A program made the position numbers and the translations under genes. 64,000 nt of DNA from Flavobacterium weaverense (lineage in GTDB: Bacteria; Bacteroidota; Bacteroidia; Flavobacteriales; Flavobacteriaceae). The notes beneath the pieces were generated by a model. It searched no databases. It was given only the letters and a program-made list of their open reading frames with translations, and had not been told where the DNA came from. Positions 17,717-26,052 of the stretch are shown piece by piece. The stretch is taken from assembly GCF_003688495.1 (NCBI RefSeq), contig NZ_REFH01000007.1, positions 1 through 64,000 of the forward strand, written 5' to 3'. How positions within the stretch are numbered: position 1 is the first letter of the stretch; each line of letters begins with the position of its first letter.

Positions 17717-19129
17717 CTAGTAACCGCTGTTTTGAGGTTTAATTGATGGATTTGAATTGAGTTCTTTCAATGGAATTGGTAGAATAAATTTATCGTTAGG
17801 ATAACTTATTGAAACACTTTTTTCAGATTGAATAATTTTTACGTCTTTTTTGTTTCTGTTTAAATCAAATAGACGATGTCCTTCAAAAGCGAGTTCTTTT
17901 CTTCGTTCTTCGAGAATTTTAGTCAATAAAGCTGCTCCTGTTTCTGTAGCATTTGCTGCTGCAGGATTTGCTCTTTTTGCGATTATATTCAAATCATTTT
18001 GCGCTAGCACATCCTCTCCTTTTTTGGCGTAAGCCTCAGCTCGAATTAAGTATTGCTCCGCCAAGCGCAATATTTTAATATTATCATCGCTCAATGTTCC
18101 ATTTGGAAACTTATTTACAAATAATGCAGTTTTTTCTGCACCTGGCTTAGGACCCGCTGTGATTGCTGATCTTCTAGCGTCTTGAACGCTATAAAGTGCG
18201 TAAAGCTCTGAGCTGACTAATGCATCTGCATATCCTTTTACATTAAAAAAGTGCCCTAAACTATTACTGCCTTCATTGTCTGCAATTGTATTTACAACTT
18301 CAAATAATGTTTCGTTATTGAATTTAATGTTCCATAATGTAGCATAATCTTTGTTAGCTATTAAGCCGTAGCCACCTGTGTCAATAACTTCAGAGCTGTA
18401 TTTAATAGCATTAACAGTATCATCTTGATAGATTGCTACTCTTGCCAATAATGCTTTTGCTGCGCCAATTGAAAAGCTTCCTTTTCCTTTCGCAGTTTGC
18501 ATTAATCCTAAAGCAGTAATTAAGTCATTTTTAATTTGTTCGTAGACTTCTTTTACTGAATTTCTCTTTGGCGAAGTTTGAACCGTATTGACTGCTGTAA
18601 TTATTGGCACACCAATATGGCTTGCATCTTGCGTAAAGTTATACGGTTGTGCAAATGCTCTAACTAAATCAAAATGTGCTAAAGCTCTTAAGGCATAGGC
18701 TTCGCCAACTAATTGATTTATAGTTTTTTGTTGGTCAGCAGTAGTAGTTTGTACTAGTTTACCTCCTTCAATGGCACGAGTAGCATTAACAATTACTTGA
18801 TATCCTTTTTCCCATAATCCTTGAGCTTCTCCGTTCCTTTCTGAAACAACGAAGTTTTCGTATTCTAAATATCGGCCGGTATTTCTAGAACTTAGGTAAA
18901 GATTATCAGCCATTAATTCCGGAATGATGTACATCGTTCTACCGTAGTAATCATTGCTTTGCAATTTGCTATATGTGCCATTTAATGCTGTCTGTAAAGT
19001 TACAAGATCTATGACTGCGCTCTCTGCAGCAACACTTTGCTCTGGATCAATATCTAAGAATGATTCGCTACATGAGGCAGTGAGCGTCATGATTGCAAGA
19101 ATAACTATATGTTTAAATTTTAAAATCAT
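17717..19129 (-). CDS. SusD/RagB-family nutrient-binding outer membrane lipoprotein
   Basis: 470 residues with a lipoprotein signal (MTLTASCSESFLDIDPEQS, Cys about 20) followed by the typical SusD N-terminus. TPR-like helices, the LRALAHFDLVRAFAQPY stretch and a C-terminal RRKELAFEGHRLFDLNR motif confirm the RagB/SusD family. It would form the surface lid over the SusC pore and bind the nutrient. It lies 12 nt after SusC and directly abuts the dipeptide epimerase. Unlike in glycan loci there are no glycoside hydrolases around it; all catalytic neighbours act on amino acids or peptides, so the ligand is probably a peptide (inference). Confidence 0.95.
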   Translation of the reverse strand: MILKFKHIVILAIMTLTASCSESFLDIDPEQSVAAESAVIDLVTLQTALNGTYSKLQSNDYYGRTMYIIPELMADNLYLSSRNTGRYLEYENFVVSERNGEAQGLWEKGYQVIVNATRAIEGGKLVQTTTADQQKTINQLVGEAYALRALAHFDLVRAFAQPYNFTQDASHIGVPIITAVNTVQTSPKRNSVKEVYEQIKNDLITALGLMQTAKGKGSFSIGAAKALLARVAIYQDDTVNAIKYSSEVIDTGGYGLIANKDYATLWNIKFNNETLFEVVNTIADNEGSNSLGHFFNVKGYADALVSSELYALYSVQDARRSAITAGPKPGAEKTALFVNKFPNGTLSDDNIKILRLAEQYLIRAEAYAKKGEDVLAQNDLNIIAKRANPAAANATETGAALLTKILEERRKELAFEGHRLFDLNRNKKDVKIIQSEKSVSISYPNDKFILPIPLKELNSNPSIKPQNSGY

Positions 19130-19141
19130 GTTTTTTTAGTA

Positions 19142-22100
19142 TTAGAATGAAAAATCAACTCCCATTAAAAATTGTTTCGAGATTGGTATTCTTAGATTTG
19201 CAGTTCCATTGATTCCAACTTCTGGATCTATTTCTAAGTCTTTGTCTTTAACCCAAGTCAGCATATTAGTCCCTTTTAGATAAAAACGTACGTTACTTAC
19301 TTTTAATTTTTCAGTTAGAGTAGATGGTAATTGATAAGCAAGTGTAATATCTCTTAATCGCAAATAGGTTCCATCATACAGGAAACGAGTAGAATGTTGA
19401 TTTGCTAAACCTGATTGTGTATTACCCCAAACCATTTTTGGAACGTCAGTGATATCTCCCGGTTTTTGCCATCTATTTTCGTAAATATGACGTGTTAAAT
19501 TACCTCTGTCATTCAATTTGGCACTACCATCACTGCTTAAATATCTGCCCCATGTATCATAAACTTTATTACCTGAGTTTAAGAATAACATAAATGATAA
19601 ACTCACGTTTTTATAACTAAAAGTATTTGTAAAACCCGAATAAAATTTAGGTAAAGCACTTCCCTGTTGGTATGGTGCAGCTTTACTATAATCGCTAGTT
19701 GTTGTTGTCTTTGATTCATTTGTATACCAAAGTGCGTTTCCATTTTGTGGATCTGCACCTGCGTATCCTGGCATATAAAACATGTAAAAATCACTTCCCA
19801 CTTCGCGGATATAATTGTCTTCTATGATTGGCTCGTTATTTTGTAATTTTAAAATCTTATTTGTGTTTGTAGTGATATTAAAATCTGATCTCCATGAAAA
19901 ACCGTCCGTGTTGTCAAATATATTTGCTGATAAAGCAAGTTCAATTCCACTGTTTTTCATCTCTCCCACATTGTCTAAATAACTAGTAATACCATTAGTG
20001 GCAGAAATTGGTACTTTAAATAAAAGGTCAGTAGTAGTTCTAGTATAGTATTCGAAAGTTCCAGATAATCTATTGAATAATCCAAAATCTACACCGATGT
20101 TGAAAGGCTTGTTTTTTTCCCAAGTTAAGGATGGATTAGATTGTTGGCTGTAAGAATACCCAGGTTTTCCATTGTAATCATCTCCAGTGCTATATAGCCC
20201 TCTAGAAGCAAAATCACCTATTTCTTGGTTTCCGTTGATACCATAACTTGATCGTAACTTTAGTTTATTGACAAAAGTTAAGTCTTCCATAAATGTTTCT
20301 TTGTCAATATTCCAACCCGCTCCTATCGAACCAAAATTAGCATACCTTACATCAGACCCAAAACGGGAAGAGCCATCTCTTCTTCCAGTGACGTTTAGAA
20401 AATATTTATTATTCAAACCGTAGCTAACATTGAAAAACAAGGAAGCTAGCGATGAAGCTGTCTTTGCACTTGATGCATCTCTATAAACAGACGCATTATC
20501 TAAAGATGTTAATCCAGGAGCACCATAATTACTAGCATAAGCAAATACGGAACTGCTAGAAATTTTCTGTGCCTCTTGACCTAATAAAAATTTGAAATTA
20601 TTAGATTCGTTTAGGTCTAAATTATACTTTAGTAAATTAGTTACGTTCCAATTAAGTACTATATTATCTGAAGCTCTTCCGCGTCCTCCATCATTTCTAC
20701 CTTCTCCAAAATAAGGATTATCATACTGAAATTCATCAGCTATATTAAAGTCAACATTTCCTTTAGTTTCAAATGAAAGGTCTTTATTGAAATCATAATT
20801 AAGTCCTATGTTTCCTAAGATTCCATATAGATTTGATTTTCTAATGTTATCTTTTGCAATTCCCACAGGATTATAAGTCAATAAGATGCTAGTATTGTAA
20901 GTTCCGTCCGCATTATAAACTGGTTGCCATGGCACTTCTCTAGTCATCGCTCTTACTGGATTATTTGCGTTACCTGCTTCATCAATAGTATTTAAAACTT
21001 GGTTACTTGCAGCAACACCAAAGTTCATCGATAATTTATCAGTGGCTTTATGATTGACATTTACTTTAGCGTTTAATTTTTTATAGTCTACGCCAATAAT
21101 TACGGCTTGCTGATCGTAAATTCCTAAAGAAGAGTAGAACGTCGTTTTATCACTACCGCCACTAGCACTTAATCCATATTGTCTGTATTCTCCAGTTCTT
21201 CCTATTACATCTTGCCAATTAGTATTTACATTTTCATCAACTTGATCATAAATATATTTTTGAGCGACTTCAGGGCTATCGCCAATATTGATTCGGCTCT
21301 CAATCATTAATTCTAAATGTTCTGGAGTATTAAGTAATCTATTTCTTTTTGAAAGTATCATTTCGCTCACTCCATATTGTGTGTTGAAATCAAATTTCGT
21401 TTTTCCAGATTTTCCTTTTTTAGTTGTAATAAGTACAACTCCATTTGCTCCTCTAGATCCATAAATAGAAGTTGCTGAAGCATCTTTGAGAACTGTTATT
21501 GTTTCAATGTCTTTAGGATTTATTCCTGCAATAGTATTAGAACTAGTTGCAATTGTTGATATGTTTCCTGACACTACAGGAATTCCATCCACAACATACA
21601 AAGGATCTGAATTAGCATTAATAGAACCTACACCTCTAATACGAATACTTTGTGCAGAACCAGGTTGTCCACTAGCTGATGACATTTGAACTCCCGCTAC
21701 ATTGCCTTGTAAACTTTCTTGAAAAGAAGCTACTGGTGTTTCTTGAATTTTAGAAACATCAACATTAACAGCTGCTCCTGTAAAAGAACTTTTACTTTGC
21801 TTGTTATACGCTACAACAATAACTTCATTTAATGCGCTAATATCATCTTGCATGATAATCTTAAAACTGGTATTTTGTTTTGTAACTTTCCTTGTCTCTG
21901 TTTTAAGGCTAATGAAGCTTATTTCAATGATATCATCATAATTAGCTTTCAAGCTAAAGTTTCCATCAAAATCAGTTACTGTTCCAATATTGGTGTTTTT
22001 GATAATTACATTTATACCTGGTAGAGGTAAACCGGATGCATCAACTACAGTACCTTTTACATCTATTTTTTCTTGTAAAAGCGAATTACTTTCGAGAGTT

Positions 22101-22516
22101 TTATCGTCTTTTAATAAAAGATTCTTGAAAGTTGGCTCCGTATTTCCTTTAAAAAGGATCACCTTTTTATTCATTAGCTCATAAGAAATACCTGTTCCTT
22201 TAAATGTCTTATCCAATACACTATTAATTTTATTAGAGGAAGCCTTAACGGTAATAAGTGTATTTTCATCTACTAAAGTGTTATTGTAAAAAAATGTAAA
22301 TTCAGATTGGCCTTCGATATTTGAGATTATCTCTTTTAAAGTCGCTTTATTATAATCGATTGCGATTTTTTGACCATACGTAGGTAGGCTTGTAGCAGAG
22401 ATTTTAAAAATAGTAAGGGCAACTAACACAGAATATATTTTCATTATTCTAATAAATTTATCTAAAGAAGCCGAACTGCTTCTAGTAGAGTTCTTTTTAA
22501 TTCGGTTTTTTTTCAT
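19142..22516 (-). CDS. SusC/RagA-family TonB-linked outer membrane transporter with STN domain
   Basis: 1124 residues. After a cytoplasmic stretch and a signal helix (to about 48) comes an STN domain (about 51-125, IAIDYNKATLKEIISNIEGQ), then a carboxypeptidase-regulatory-like domain (about 152-228, IDVKGTVVDASGLPLPGINV), the plug with SusC-type motifs (VAGVQMSSASGQPGSAQSI, DPLYVVDGIPVVSG, SIYGSRGANGVVLITTKKGK), and a long barrel ending in FLMGVDFSF. The STN domain is the part that signals to an inner membrane FecR, and a fecR/ECF sigma pair sits just upstream on the same strand. Transport energised by TonB and substrate-triggered transcription of this operon are therefore expected. It pairs with the SusD gene 12 nt downstream. 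Confidence 0.96.
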   Translation of the reverse strand: MKKNRIKKNSTRSSSASLDKFIRIMKIYSVLVALTIFKISATSLPTYGQKIAIDYNKATLKEIISNIEGQSEFTFFYNNTLVDENTLITVKASSNKINSVLDKTFKGTGISYELMNKKVILFKGNTEPTFKNLLLKDDKTLESNSLLQEKIDVKGTVVDASGLPLPGINVIIKNTNIGTVTDFDGNFSLKANYDDIIEISFISLKTETRKVTKQNTSFKIIMQDDISALNEVIVVAYNKQSKSSFTGAAVNVDVSKIQETPVASFQESLQGNVAGVQMSSASGQPGSAQSIRIRGVGSINANSDPLYVVDGIPVVSGNISTIATSSNTIAGINPKDIETITVLKDASATSIYGSRGANGVVLITTKKGKSGKTKFDFNTQYGVSEMILSKRNRLLNTPEHLELMIESRINIGDSPEVAQKYIYDQVDENVNTNWQDVIGRTGEYRQYGLSASGGSDKTTFYSSLGIYDQQAVIIGVDYKKLNAKVNVNHKATDKLSMNFGVAASNQVLNTIDEAGNANNPVRAMTREVPWQPVYNADGTYNTSILLTYNPVGIAKDNIRKSNLYGILGNIGLNYDFNKDLSFETKGNVDFNIADEFQYDNPYFGEGRNDGGRGRASDNIVLNWNVTNLLKYNLDLNESNNFKFLLGQEAQKISSSSVFAYASNYGAPGLTSLDNASVYRDASSAKTASSLASLFFNVSYGLNNKYFLNVTGRRDGSSRFGSDVRYANFGSIGAGWNIDKETFMEDLTFVNKLKLRSSYGINGNQEIGDFASRGLYSTGDDYNGKPGYSYSQQSNPSLTWEKNKPFNIGVDFGLFNRLSGTFEYYTRTTTDLLFKVPISATNGITSYLDNVGEMKNSGIELALSANIFDNTDGFSWRSDFNITTNTNKILKLQNNEPIIEDNYIREVGSDFYMFYMPGYAGADPQNGNALWYTNESKTTTTSDYSKAAPYQQGSALPKFYSGFTNTFSYKNVSLSFMLFLNSGNKVYDTWGRYLSSDGSAKLNDRGNLTRHIYENRWQKPGDITDVPKMVWGNTQSGLANQHSTRFLYDGTYLRLRDITLAYQLPSTLTEKLKVSNVRFYLKGTNMLTWVKDKDLEIDPEVGINGTANLRIPISKQFLMGVDFSF

Positions 22517-22586
22517 AATTTTAACGTTGGGTTTTTGGTTAGTATTTTGTTTAGAAACGGTATTCAGCTTTAAAGCCTTGTAAATT

Positions 22587-22615
22587 AAGAGAGTGTTAGC
22601 GCACTCTCTTTTTTT
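22587..22615 (-). terminator. Hairpin between fecR and susC
   Basis: A perfect 9-bp stem (22587-22595 with 22602-22610, AAGAGAGTG) and a 6-nt loop sit in the short gap after fecR. The better T run follows it in the plus direction; in the minus direction the tail is only weakly T-rich. It may partly end the sigma/fecR message before susC or act as a processing site. Confidence 0.45.
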
Positions 22616-23591
22616 ATTTTGATTGAATCAGTAATGTTTTGTCATTTTCAGTGTAAATGCAATTTAAATTAGACGAAACTTCTAACACTTTTATAATATC
22701 TTGGATTGAGTTTGTCTTTTCAATCTTTCCTGAAAAAGAGTAGCCTTTAAAATTATCGGATTTCATAACTACTTTAATATCAAACCAGCGTTCGATGTTC
22801 AAAGCAAATTCATCTAGTGGTGTTTTGTCGAAAATTAATTGTCCTGATTTCCACGCTATATTGTTTTCAATATTGACTTGCGTGACAGCTAGTTCATTTT
22901 CTTTTTTAGAAAAGGTAGCTTTCTGCTTAGGACTTAAAGTAATCAGTGCTTTGTCTTCCTTTTGATTATATAATTCTACTTTTCCAGTAACTAGCGTTGT
23001 TTCTACACTTTTTTCAGAAGAATAGGATTTAATATTGAAGCTTGTTCCTAAAACCTTTACTCGTATTCCCGAAGCAGTTTCAACAATAAATGGTTTATTT
23101 TTATTTTTCACAACGTCGAAGAATGCTTCGCCATATAACTTCAACCTTCTTTCCTTGGAGTTGTAATTATCATCAAGAACGATTTTACTTTCAGCATTTA
23201 GCCAAATGACTGTTCCGTCCTCAAGAGTAACGGTTTTTTGCTCTTTAACAGATGAACTATAAACAATTTTTGCTGATTCAGGAGTTGCTTCTTTAAAGTT
23301 GAAATAAATGTAAGTGGATAGTAAAAATGGTACTATTAGAATAGATGCGATTTTAAGGAAGTAGCGAAAAGATTTTTTTCTTGTTTTTCTCTTTTTAACA
23401 AAGTCGGCATAATTTTCTGCGGTAGAAGTACTTTCAGAAATAGAATCTAATGTATCAATGACGTGCTTAGCTTTGGTTTTACTGTATAAAGCTAGATTAT
23501 CAGGAGTAGCATTCACCCAAGAAATTACTTCTTGGTCAAACTGAGCATCACCTTTTCTCTCAATAAACTTTATTAAATCAGCTACTGTCAT
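22614..23591 (-). CDS. FecR-family anti-sigma factor
   Basis: 325 residues with the standard layout: a cytoplasmic N-terminal helical region, one membrane helix near 98-115 (ASILIVPFLLSTYIYFNF), a FecR periplasmic domain (TVTLEDGTVIWLNAESKI, RLKLYGEAFFDV, VKVLGTSFNIKSY) and a C-terminal STN-like segment (PLDEFALNIERWFDIKVVM). It would hold the neighbouring ECF sigma factor until the SusC STN domain signals that substrate is bound. It lies 66 nt downstream of the sigma gene and about 100 nt upstream of susC. Confidence 0.94.
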   Translation of the reverse strand: MTVADLIKFIERKGDAQFDQEVISWVNATPDNLALYSKTKAKHVIDTLDSISESTSTAENYADFVKKRKTRKKSFRYFLKIASILIVPFLLSTYIYFNFKEATPESAKIVYSSSVKEQKTVTLEDGTVIWLNAESKIVLDDNYNSKERRLKLYGEAFFDVVKNKNKPFIVETASGIRVKVLGTSFNIKSYSSEKSVETTLVTGKVELYNQKEDKALITLSPKQKATFSKKENELAVTQVNIENNIAWKSGQLIFDKTPLDEFALNIERWFDIKVVMKSDNFKGYSFSGKIEKTNSIQDIIKVLEVSSNLNCIYTENDKTLLIQSK

Positions 23592-23657
23592 AGTATGTTT
23601 TTATACTAAGACGATTCATTTTTAGGTTTCCCCTACGTGGAGATGATTTTTTTTATT

Positions 23658-24236
23658 TTATAAAAAAAGTGCGGTGTATTCTTTTAATTCTAATCGTAAA
23701 AACTTCAGCGCTTTTGTGATTTGATTTTCAACTGTTTTTGTAGAAATTTCTAATTCCTCTGCAATCTCTTTGTGGTTCATGCCTTGAAATCTACTTTTAA
23801 TAAATATGCGTTTGCATGCTTCAGGAAGTTTGTCAACGGAAGCGTTTATTTTTTGCAACAATTCATTTTCGATATATTGACTGCTCGGCTCATCCATCAA
23901 AGCTAAATGATTAATTGTTTTTCTTTCATTTTCGCACTGTTGGCTGTAGTTTGCTTTTACTTTTTGATGTTTAAAATAATCGAGACACGAGTTTTTAACC
24001 ATTTTAAATAAGTAGGCATGTAAATTAATTTCAATGTCTAATTTTTCACGCTTTTTCCAAAGTTTAAAAAACACATTCTGTACGATTTCCTTAGCCTCCT
24101 CATCGTTTTCAATATAGCTATTGGCAAAGTGCGATAATTTTTGAAAATATAAATGGTACAGCGTTTCGAAAGCAGAGTTTTGACCCTGCTTCAATTGATG
24201 AATAAAAAAAGAGGTATTTATAATATCTTTATTCAA
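23658..24236 (-). CDS. ECF-type RNA polymerase sigma factor
   Basis: 192 residues with sigma region 2 (FETLYHLYFQKLSHFANSYI, NVFFKLWKKR) and region 4 (LPEACKRIFIKSRFQGMNHK, EIAEELEISTKTVENQITKAL), the form usual for Bacteroidota ECF factors paired with FecR. The start is TTG at 24236: an in-frame stop lies two codons upstream and no in-frame ATG gives a full region 2. A TAnnTTTG element lies about 65 nt upstream. It is expected to drive the SusCD-epimerase-hydrolase operon. Confidence 0.93.
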   Translation of the reverse strand: MNKDIINTSFFIHQLKQGQNSAFETLYHLYFQKLSHFANSYIENDEEAKEIVQNVFFKLWKKREKLDIEINLHAYLFKMVKNSCLDYFKHQKVKANYSQQCENERKTINHLALMDEPSSQYIENELLQKINASVDKLPEACKRIFIKSRFQGMNHKEIAEELEISTKTVENQITKALKFLRLELKEYTALFL

Positions 24237-24299
24237 CTGTTAATTTTTATAGTGAAATAATATTTTCTCTTTATAATAAATTATAAAAAAGTTAAAAGC

Positions 24300-24307
24300 C
24301 AAAGTTA
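24300..24307 (-). promoter_or_regulatory. Candidate -7 element of the sigma/fecR unit
   Basis: TAACTTTG on the minus strand matches the Bacteroidota TAnnTTTG consensus, about 64 nt upstream of the sigma factor start. No clear TTG was found at the -33 position, so this is only half a promoter. Confidence 0.4.
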
Positions 24308-24400
24308 TTTATATATTTGAAAATTGAGTCATTAATCATAAATAAATAAACTTTACTTGTTTTCTGCCTTTCAAAATAGTATTATTTTCGAAAATTACAT

Positions 24401-24901
24401 TTAAAAAAGCGCTCCCTTATATTGCCACGCAATCCAAACAAATAATCCTAAAAACATAACACAAATTACAAATTTCATAAAGCTTGACGCTAAGAAACCA
24501 ACAAATGAACCAGCAGCTGCTTTCATAGCTCTTTTATGATCTTTATAGTCGAATAAAAGTTCTCCAATTAAAGCTCCAACAAAAGGACCGATAAGAAAAC
24601 CAAAAGGTATTGGCGCTATAATTCCAATTACTAAGCCAATATTTGTTCCCCAAATCCCATATGAGCTTCCACCAAATTTCTTGGTTCCTTTTGCCGGAAT
24701 AACAAAATCTAAAATAGAGATAACCACCGTTATTGCTAAAGTAATTCCCAATATCCAATAATTTACCGGCACAGCATTCGTAAAGTATAGCAAGAGTAGA
24801 CCAATCCAACTGATACTTGGTCCAGGCAAAACTGGCATAAAACTACCAATGATACCAACTATCATACATAAAAATCCGAGCGTTAAAAGTAAAATATCCA
24901 T
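24401..24901 (-). CDS. DUF456 family membrane protein
   Basis: About 166 residues from the ATG at 24901. This start is preferred over an upstream one at 24940 because it begins directly with the first membrane helix (MDILLLTLGFLCMIVGIIGS) and leaves room for the divergent gene's promoter. The conserved DUF456 pieces are visible: FMPVLPGPSISWIGLLLLYF, Gly-rich loops, and a motif near residue 120 (FVGALIGELL). Four to five membrane helices are likely. Function is not known for the family. Confidence 0.85.
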   Translation of the reverse strand: MDILLLTLGFLCMIVGIIGSFMPVLPGPSISWIGLLLLYFTNAVPVNYWILGITLAITVVISILDFVIPAKGTKKFGGSSYGIWGTNIGLVIGIIAPIPFGFLIGPFVGALIGELLFDYKDHKRAMKAAAGSFVGFLASSFMKFVICVMFLGLFVWIAWQYKGALF

Positions 24902-24941
24902 ATGATTATTTTTAGTAATTTTGGAAACAGTAAAAATCACT

Positions 24942-25334
24942 ATGATGCGTTATCTTAAAAAAGTATTTTTTTATTCAGTAGCTATTTCTTTATCATCTAT
25001 GGGACATAATGTTTATGCACAAGAAATTAATAAAAATAGTGCTGACGCCGACGTAAAAGAACGAATTTACGAGGCGAATAAAGTAAAAGTACTAAATTAT
25101 TCTTTTAAAGATTTTGACGCTCTGTTTTTTGAGTTTTCTGATAAAAAAGCCAGTAAATCTATAATTCTGTCCAAAGAAGAATTTTATAATTATACGATTA
25201 AAATCGGTATTTTTTCAGATCGATTAGCCGCATTATATCCTGAAGAAAAAGATATTGCACAGCAAAATAAAGAAAAGTGGTTTGCTGAATCCTACGAACA
25301 ATATTTGCTTTCCAAAGAAACTCAAAAAAAATAA
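24942..25334 (+). CDS. Small secreted protein of unknown function
   Basis: About 130 residues from ATG at 24942; a second ATG follows at once. The signal peptide ends near NVYAQ. The mature part is charged and probably helical (VKERIYEANKVKVLNYSFKD, then KEDFxNYTIKIG-like stretches). A TAATTTTG element at 24916-24923 (matching TAnnTTTG) lies 18 nt upstream, supporting this start over the TTG at 24921, which would fall inside the promoter. No family was recognised. It is followed 43 nt later by a lipoprotein gene and may form a unit with it. Confidence 0.68.
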   Translation: MMRYLKKVFFYSVAISLSSMGHNVYAQEINKNSADADVKERIYEANKVKVLNYSFKDFDALFFEFSDKKASKSIILSKEEFYNYTIKIGIFSDRLAALYPEEKDIAQQNKEKWFAESYEQYLLSKETQKK

Positions 25335-25377
25335 TTGTATTTTTATGCCATATTAATTCAATTGAAGAACAAAAACC

Positions 25378-25857
25378 TTGAAGCACTATTACTTTATTTT
25401 AATCATTTTTCTTTTTAATTCCTGTCAGTTTATGGAAAAGCAAGTGCCTTCGGAAAAGGAACTGCTACAAAAAGAATTGAAATCCATTAATTGGAAGGAA
25501 GTAGATGAATATCCTTCACTTTCTGATTGTGATAAAATTGAAAGCAAAGCGCAGCGCCAACAATGTTTTTTTGATGTTTTAACGCAGCTTATTCAGGAGA
25601 AATTAAGTGTCGATACCCTATCAATGCTCTACCCGAAATTAGACACAATTGAAGTAAAAGTCACTATTTTCCCTAATGCCACAATGCAATTTGAACCTCA
25701 ATTTCCTAAAGATTCTGTGGCTTATGATCGAATCAAAATAGATAGTATCTTGAAAGCACGTTTAGTGGATTTCCCTAAAGTAAATCCAGCTATTAAGCGA
25801 GGAATTCCAGTAAAAACACAGTTTATTCTTCCTGTTATTATCAAAGTCGAGAAGTAA
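25378..25857 (+). CDS. Small lipoprotein of unknown function with TonB-like C-terminus pattern
   Basis: 159 residues from a TTG codon. This start is required to include the lipoprotein signal KHYYFILIIFLFNSC (Cys16); the next in-frame ATG lies after the cysteine. The C-terminal part (VNPAIKRGIPVKTQFILPVIIKVEK) resembles the end of TonB C-terminal domains (RGVPVxxxFxLPVxF), while two cysteines (SDCDKI, QQCFFD) in the middle may pair. It probably works in the envelope with the preceding small secreted protein; the actual role is unknown. Confidence 0.7.
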   Translation: MKHYYFILIIFLFNSCQFMEKQVPSEKELLQKELKSINWKEVDEYPSLSDCDKIESKAQRQQCFFDVLTQLIQEKLSVDTLSMLYPKLDTIEVKVTIFPNATMQFEPQFPKDSVAYDRIKIDSILKARLVDFPKVNPAIKRGIPVKTQFILPVIIKVEK

Positions 25858-25883
25858 AACAATCATTACTAAAATTTGAATTA

Positions 25884-26000
25884 GGAGCTATTTCCTGCTG
25901 TCCGCTGTATTTTTTATTCTGTCCCAAAGCTCAGGGACTCCATAAAAAGATGCCGCTACCATCAGGGCTAGCGTATAGTGATTGGACGGACTTCCTTCTT
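25884..26000. repeat. Intergenic repeat, copy A
   Basis: This stretch aligns with 59539-59653. Both start GGAGCT, then TTCCTGCT, a TAT/TTTT-rich middle, an AAAAAG-ATGCCG block, ATCAGGGCTAG, and end in CTTCCT. It lies between two convergent genes. No ORF runs through it. It may be a mobile intergenic element or a structured RNA. Confidence 0.7.
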
Positions 26001-26052
26001 AAATTAAAATTTTCGCGAATAATGTTTCTTAAGCCATTAAAAAAAGTACAAA

